A DNA stretch of 16,295 nt from Thermoflexales bacterium. Lineage in GTDB: Bacteria; Chloroflexota; Anaerolineae; Fen-1058. The stretch covers positions 1 through 16,295 of the forward strand of contig JAFGFO010000265.1 of the NCBI GenBank assembly GCA_016931085.1, written 5' to 3'. A model generated the notes under the pieces. The model worked only from the letters and a program-made list of their open reading frames with translations. It was not told the DNA's origin and did no database searches. This document shows positions 13,142 through 16,295 of the stretch, one piece after another. Position 1 is the first letter of the stretch; every line of letters begins with the position of its first letter. The position numbers and the translations under genes are program-made.

Positions 13142-13927
13142 TTGTCGGCTATACTGGAACCATACAGAAGCAAGATTTTGCACGTCCGGAGATACAACGT
13201 CCCTTTCCTACGCCAATGGTGCATGCGCACGATGTTTGCACCCGGCATACACAACTACGTCCTGGCCAGGACGGGACTGCTCGACCATGCCTTTGTAGAT
13301 GCGTTGGAGCGCGGCTTTCCCCAGATCGTCCTGCTCGGCTCCGGCATGGACACGCGGGCGCTGCGCTTTCAGGACCGGAACAAAGGCACGACGATATTCG
13401 ACCTGGACATCCACGCCACGCAGCGCTACAAGCGCGAGCTAATCGAGCGCAAGAAGGTCGCGCTGCCCAACGCCCTTGTCTTCGCGCCCATCGACTTTAA
13501 CAAGCAGCGCCTGGCCGACGTGCTGACAGCGGCGGGGTATCGGGATGGGCAACAGACGCTCTTTCTGTGGGAGGGCGTGACGATGTACCTTGAGCCGGAA
13601 GCCGTGGACGGCACGCTGGCCTTCATTCGCAGCAGCGCCGCCGAGGGCAGCCTCGTCGTCTTTGACTATGTCCGCGCCTCGGTGCTGCGGCGCGAGAACA
13701 CGCTCTACGGTGAAAAGGGGAGCTATGACATGGTAGCCAAAGCCGGTGAGAGATGGATGTTCGGCATCGAGGATGGAGCGATCGAGAGTTTCCTGGCCGA
13801 GCGCGACTTCAAGCTGCTCGCGCACTACGCCCCGTCCGACCTGGAAGCCGCTTATCTCACGGCTGAAGACGGGACGAAAGCCGGACGCATCAACGAGACC
13901 CACTGTATCGTGATAGCAGGTGTTTAG
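13142..13927 (+). CDS. LCMT/PPM-type SAM-dependent methyltransferase, N-terminally short
   Basis: Up to 261 residues of the leucine carboxyl methyltransferase-like family (O-methyltransferases of bacterial secondary metabolism). FPQIVLLGSGMDTRALRF (about 60-77) is SAM motif I, IFDLDIHATQ (about 86-95) binds the ribose, and LFLWEGVTMYLEP (about 142-154) and VVFDYV (about 172-177) follow. The usual N-terminal S-x-TA-x-x-x-A-x-x-RA helix with its DPLA segment is missing. The only start that includes YRSKILHVRRYNVPF is TTG at 13142, which overlaps a possible -10 (TATACT at 13150); the first ATG is at 13223. The 5' part may have been lost next to the repeat ending at 13097, so the gene may be defective. 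Confidence 0.75.
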   Translation: MSAILEPYRSKILHVRRYNVPFLRQWCMRTMFAPGIHNYVLARTGLLDHAFVDALERGFPQIVLLGSGMDTRALRFQDRNKGTTIFDLDIHATQRYKRELIERKKVALPNALVFAPIDFNKQRLADVLTAAGYRDGQQTLFLWEGVTMYLEPEAVDGTLAFIRSSAAEGSLVVFDYVRASVLRRENTLYGEKGSYDMVAKAGERWMFGIEDGAIESFLAERDFKLLAHYAPSDLEAAYLTAEDGTKAGRINETHCIVIAGV

Positions 13928-13937
13928 GAGGGCACGT

Positions 13938-14114
13938 ATGAATCGAAAATTGACAGACACAGACTATGGCAACTGGGTATCCACCAAGTTGATCTATGGC
14001 CCGGTCGTGCTGGGCGCCGTGTTCTTGGGGCTATCCTTCCTGCACCCGGCCTTTATCGTCGGCGCGGCGTTCTTCCTCGCCGCGCTGGTCTACATCATCT
14101 ATGGGACCAAGTGA
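13938..14114 (+). CDS. 58-aa two-helix membrane protein, probably a truncated methyltransferase anchor
   Basis: GGAGGG five bases before the ATG at 13938 and ten bases after the previous stop give a good start. The polar N-terminus has LTDTDYGNWVSTKLIY; two hydrophobic segments follow (about 20-35 and 39-55), then YGTK and TGA. The pattern resembles the N-terminal membrane anchor of a group of class I methyltransferases in which a SAM domain should follow. The bases after the stop encode nothing like that domain, so this is a truncated gene or a free-standing small membrane protein. Confidence 0.6.
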   Translation: MNRKLTDTDYGNWVSTKLIYGPVVLGAVFLGLSFLHPAFIVGAAFFLAALVYIIYGTK

Positions 14115-14167
14115 GCCCAGGCGAGTGCCATTGGCCTAAATTGCGGGAAGTTGTATTTTTACGAACC

Positions 14168-15487
14168 CTAACATGGTTGGTCGGTTGCCAGGAACAATTG
14201 TCGTAAGGCTAGTGCCAATAGCTGCTCGGCCATGTCTGCATCTATGACAAAATCGCGAAAGGTAAATGTGAATGTCATCTGCCCGGCAAAAGTGATTATG
14301 CCAACAGTCTTTTCTTGCTCAGACGTATTGACAGCCGGGCCATACACGGCTTGCACTTCAAGCGTGCCAAACTGAGAAGGCCAGTTTAGCCGGCCCAAGT
14401 TGCTAATCGAAAAGTCATAGTCGATCGGCTTCCGGCTGAATTCACTCGTTACCCAGGCCAGGTCTGCCTCTGGAAGGTTGAGGGTGCTGGCCTCCATCAT
14501 CAAGATCCACATGAAGGGACGTTCACCGGCCGCTTCGCGCGTTAGTCCACGCATCAGTTGGCGAGCTACCTCCCAAAAATCCCGTTCCGGCGCACAATTT
14601 GCCTTGTTGATAATATTGGACATATAGGGCCCAAAGGCCTCACCCACCGGAACCGATAGCCGCTGGCGCAGATTGATCGGGCTGGAAATTTTGCGAACCT
14701 GCTTCTTTCCTCCGATTCCCTGCAATGCACTGGCTTTCAGCCAAGCAGCGCATACGGCGGCGTGAACACTCAGGTCTCTCCTTTTGCATTCTGCGACCAA
14801 CTTGGCTGTCTGGGCTGGGGTCAGAGCAGCAGTTAACACGCGGAATCGTTTCCAGGGTGGCGGGATTTCTGGAGGGGCGGCGGCTTGGTGTTTGTCTCGA
14901 TGCAAACTGCTTGACACGCGAAGAAAGGGCGCAACGGCTCGCAACAACAGATCCTGAGCACGCACCCGCGGATGAGCCCGCACCCAGCGTGGGATATTGT
15001 CAAAGAGATCGGGAGAAAGAATGGGAGACTCGATGGGACGGTGAGAGTCACCCAAGCTGCCAAGCAGGTTGTAAAGCAGATAGACTCCCGACACCCCATC
15101 CGCAAGACCGTGATGAACAGTCAGCACCAAATCGCTGAAACCTATTCCACGGACAAGTGTCAGGCGGAAAGCCGGGCCAGTGAATAGGTCAAACGGTTCC
15201 CCCAACTCCTCTTCAATCACGTGCTGCCAGTCCATATCTTCACAGCCGTCTCGCACCCGCAGGGGTGCATCCGGCACGCCTTCGCTCTCCTCCCAAGCTT
15301 GGCCATCTCCATCTACCAGGACGCGCACAAATGCGGACGGGAAACGCTGACGCAAATACTGCAAAGCATCAAGAAGCGCCTCTTTGCTCACCGTGCCTGA
15401 TATGCGAGCGGCTAAACAATAATTCAACGGAGGTATCGGGCTTGCAGTCCAGATGATTTTTTCGATTTTAGATAACTTGCGTTGCAT
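14168..15487 (-). CDS. Condensation-domain / PapA-like acyltransferase
   Basis: A 439-residue CoA-dependent-acyltransferase-fold protein. The HHxxxDG catalytic motif is HHGLADG at residues 125-131. The N-terminal half opens with LSKIEKIIWTASP and ends after the motif; the C-terminal half contains SSPINLRQRL (structural Arg loop), FGPYMSNI and DYDFSISNLGRL, as in stand-alone alcohol acyltransferases and NRPS condensation domains. It probably joins an acyl group to an alcohol or amine of a lipid or natural product. It begins 21 bases after the radical SAM gene without a clear ribosome site, suggesting co-transcription. It ends 53 bases from the convergent small ORF, with no obvious terminator between. 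Confidence 0.85.
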   Translation of the reverse strand: MQRKLSKIEKIIWTASPIPPLNYCLAARISGTVSKEALLDALQYLRQRFPSAFVRVLVDGDGQAWEESEGVPDAPLRVRDGCEDMDWQHVIEEELGEPFDLFTGPAFRLTLVRGIGFSDLVLTVHHGLADGVSGVYLLYNLLGSLGDSHRPIESPILSPDLFDNIPRWVRAHPRVRAQDLLLRAVAPFLRVSSSLHRDKHQAAAPPEIPPPWKRFRVLTAALTPAQTAKLVAECKRRDLSVHAAVCAAWLKASALQGIGGKKQVRKISSPINLRQRLSVPVGEAFGPYMSNIINKANCAPERDFWEVARQLMRGLTREAAGERPFMWILMMEASTLNLPEADLAWVTSEFSRKPIDYDFSISNLGRLNWPSQFGTLEVQAVYGPAVNTSEQEKTVGIITFAGQMTFTFTFRDFVIDADMAEQLLALALRQLFLATDQPC

Positions 15488-15508
15488 GTTAGAGATCTAT
15501 GTGCATCG

Positions 15509-16295
15509 CTAGCCGACGCCGGAGACGTTGCGATAGTTGATGTTTGACTGCCAGGCGAACATGGCCGCCGTGGGGTTGCGCGTCTCCCACAGCGTGTGCA
15601 ACGCCTTGCGCAGCAGCACCGGCCAGGCGTACATCTGCCGACCAGATTCCTCCATCGCCTGCGTGAGCGCTTCCGGCGTCAAGCCTCGCGGCCGGTGAGT
15701 CGCCTCGCCCATGTCATAGTGCTCCCAGTCGCGGGGAAAATCCGTGTAGAGCAGCCGGCCTTCGCCCCGCAGCCGCTCGAACAGCCGCGTTCCCGGCAGC
15801 GGCGTCAGAAAGGTCCTCTGCATCACGTCCACCCCGCTGTCGACCATGTAGTCGGCGCGGCGACGCAGCTTGTCCGGCGTGTCACCATCCATCCCAAAGA
15901 TGAACGCACCCAGGACGGCTATCCCCGCGCGATGGATGCGACGAAAGGCCTGCTCGTAATTCTCCACACCGCGCTGAAGGTTGAGCCGCTTGTTGACCTC
16001 GGCCAGGGCGTCCACCTCCTCCGCCTCCAGCCCCAGAAAGACCATCTTGCACCCCGCGCGCCCCGCCCAGCGCAGCACCTCCTCGTCGTCGGCAAAGTTG
16101 AGCGAGGCCTGGCAAAACCACAACTTGTCCAGCTTGCGCTCGACCATGCCGCGAAAAATCGCCAACGCCTGCTCCCGCGAATCATGGCCGTAGCCGATGA
16201 TGTTATCGTCCACGAAGAACAGCATCTTTTGCGGGATCGTCTCCAGCTCGTCCAGCACCTCCGCCGGCGGGCGGCGGCGGTAGCGCCTCCCGTTA
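15509..16295 (-). CDS. B12-binding-type radical SAM protein, C-terminal part (5' end outside window)
   Basis: The frame stays open to the window edge: before the GTG at 16258 it reads NGRRYRRRPPAEV, the usual segment following the [4Fe-4S] cysteine loop, so that GTG is internal. Visible are MLFFVDDNIIG, WFCQASLNFADDEEVL, AGCKMVFLGLEAEE, RIHRAGIAVLGAFIFGMDGDTPD and LTPLPGTRLFERL. These give the second half of the TIM barrel and the following tail of cobalamin-type radical SAM enzymes. The CxxxCxxC loop and any B12 domain lie off the edge. Such enzymes often perform methylations or rearrangements on lipids and natural products. It forms a likely operon with the acyltransferase gene. Confidence 0.88.
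   Translation of the reverse strand, partial: NGRRYRRRPPAEVLDELETIPQKMLFFVDDNIIGYGHDSREQALAIFRGMVERKLDKLWFCQASLNFADDEEVLRWAGRAGCKMVFLGLEAEEVDALAEVNKRLNLQRGVENYEQAFRRIHRAGIAVLGAFIFGMDGDTPDKLRRRADYMVDSGVDVMQRTFLTPLPGTRLFERLRGEGRLLYTDFPRDWEHYDMGEATHRPRGLTPEALTQAMEESGRQMYAWPVLLRKALHTLWETRNPTAAMFAWQSNINYRNVSGVG

Noticed and set aside
14112..14167. TGA after YGTK as a selenocysteine codon extending the 58-aa ORF
   Set aside because: The continued frame (AQASAIGLNCGK) does not resemble the methyltransferase domain that should follow, and no conserved U position is known there.

Overview
The window reads as a piece of a GC-rich, repeat-laden bacterial chromosome. A Chloroflexota-like host (Anaerolineae/Caldilineae type) is my best inference. 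The reasons are a MalT-like LuxR giant regulator, a DUF6064 membrane protein, a PadR-controlled methyltransferase, many small lipid/natural-product type enzymes and numerous short palindromic elements. No rRNA, tRNA or CRISPR array was seen, so the lineage is not proven.

Left part (1-2480, minus strand): a PadR regulator gene lies upstream of a methyltransferase / CPBP-like membrane protein pair. The padR promoter has perfect -35 and -10 hexamers. It and the methyltransferase promoter both carry a TATACA-N4-TGTA dyad, so one autoregulated repressor probably controls both units. Next (2377-3000) comes a patch of repeats and gene debris: an AT-rich repeat with an inverted relative at 12969-13097, a 72-codon ORF with a close relative at 12752, and the last 25 codons of an isoprenylcysteine-methyltransferase-like gene.

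Centre (3018-7218, plus strand): a selenium operon. A promoter and a ~280-nt structured leader, containing a terminator-like hairpin and a near-perfect 37-nt palindrome, precede yedE (selenium/sulfur transporter), a TusA-like carrier, a class-V aminotransferase (cysteine desulfurase / selenocysteine lyase type), a DUF3343 putative Se/S carrier and selD. selD carries an in-frame TGA at 6199-6201 exactly where the family has its catalytic Cys/Sec, so it should be read as a selenoprotein starting at 6157. A plausible bacterial SECIS hairpin follows the TGA. The genes form a chain from uptake through Se mobilisation and carriage to selenophosphate.

A ~130-bp MITE-like element closes selD at 7216-7347; a second copy is at 1-130. 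The element ends supply the stop codons of selD, of the convergent DUF6064 gene and of the CPBP-like gene.

Right part: a DUF6064 gene (minus) diverges from a tetR-luxR(MalT-like) pair. The 917-aa regulator contains an in-frame insertion of an imperfect palindromic repeat next to its P-loop. A ferredoxin-nitroreductase fusion follows. Then come the second copy of the small duplicated ORF, an N-terminally short LCMT-type methyltransferase and a 58-aa two-helix protein that looks like the amputated membrane anchor of another methyltransferase. On the minus strand at the right edge a B12-type radical SAM gene (entering from outside the window) is followed by an HHxxxDG condensation/acyltransferase gene.
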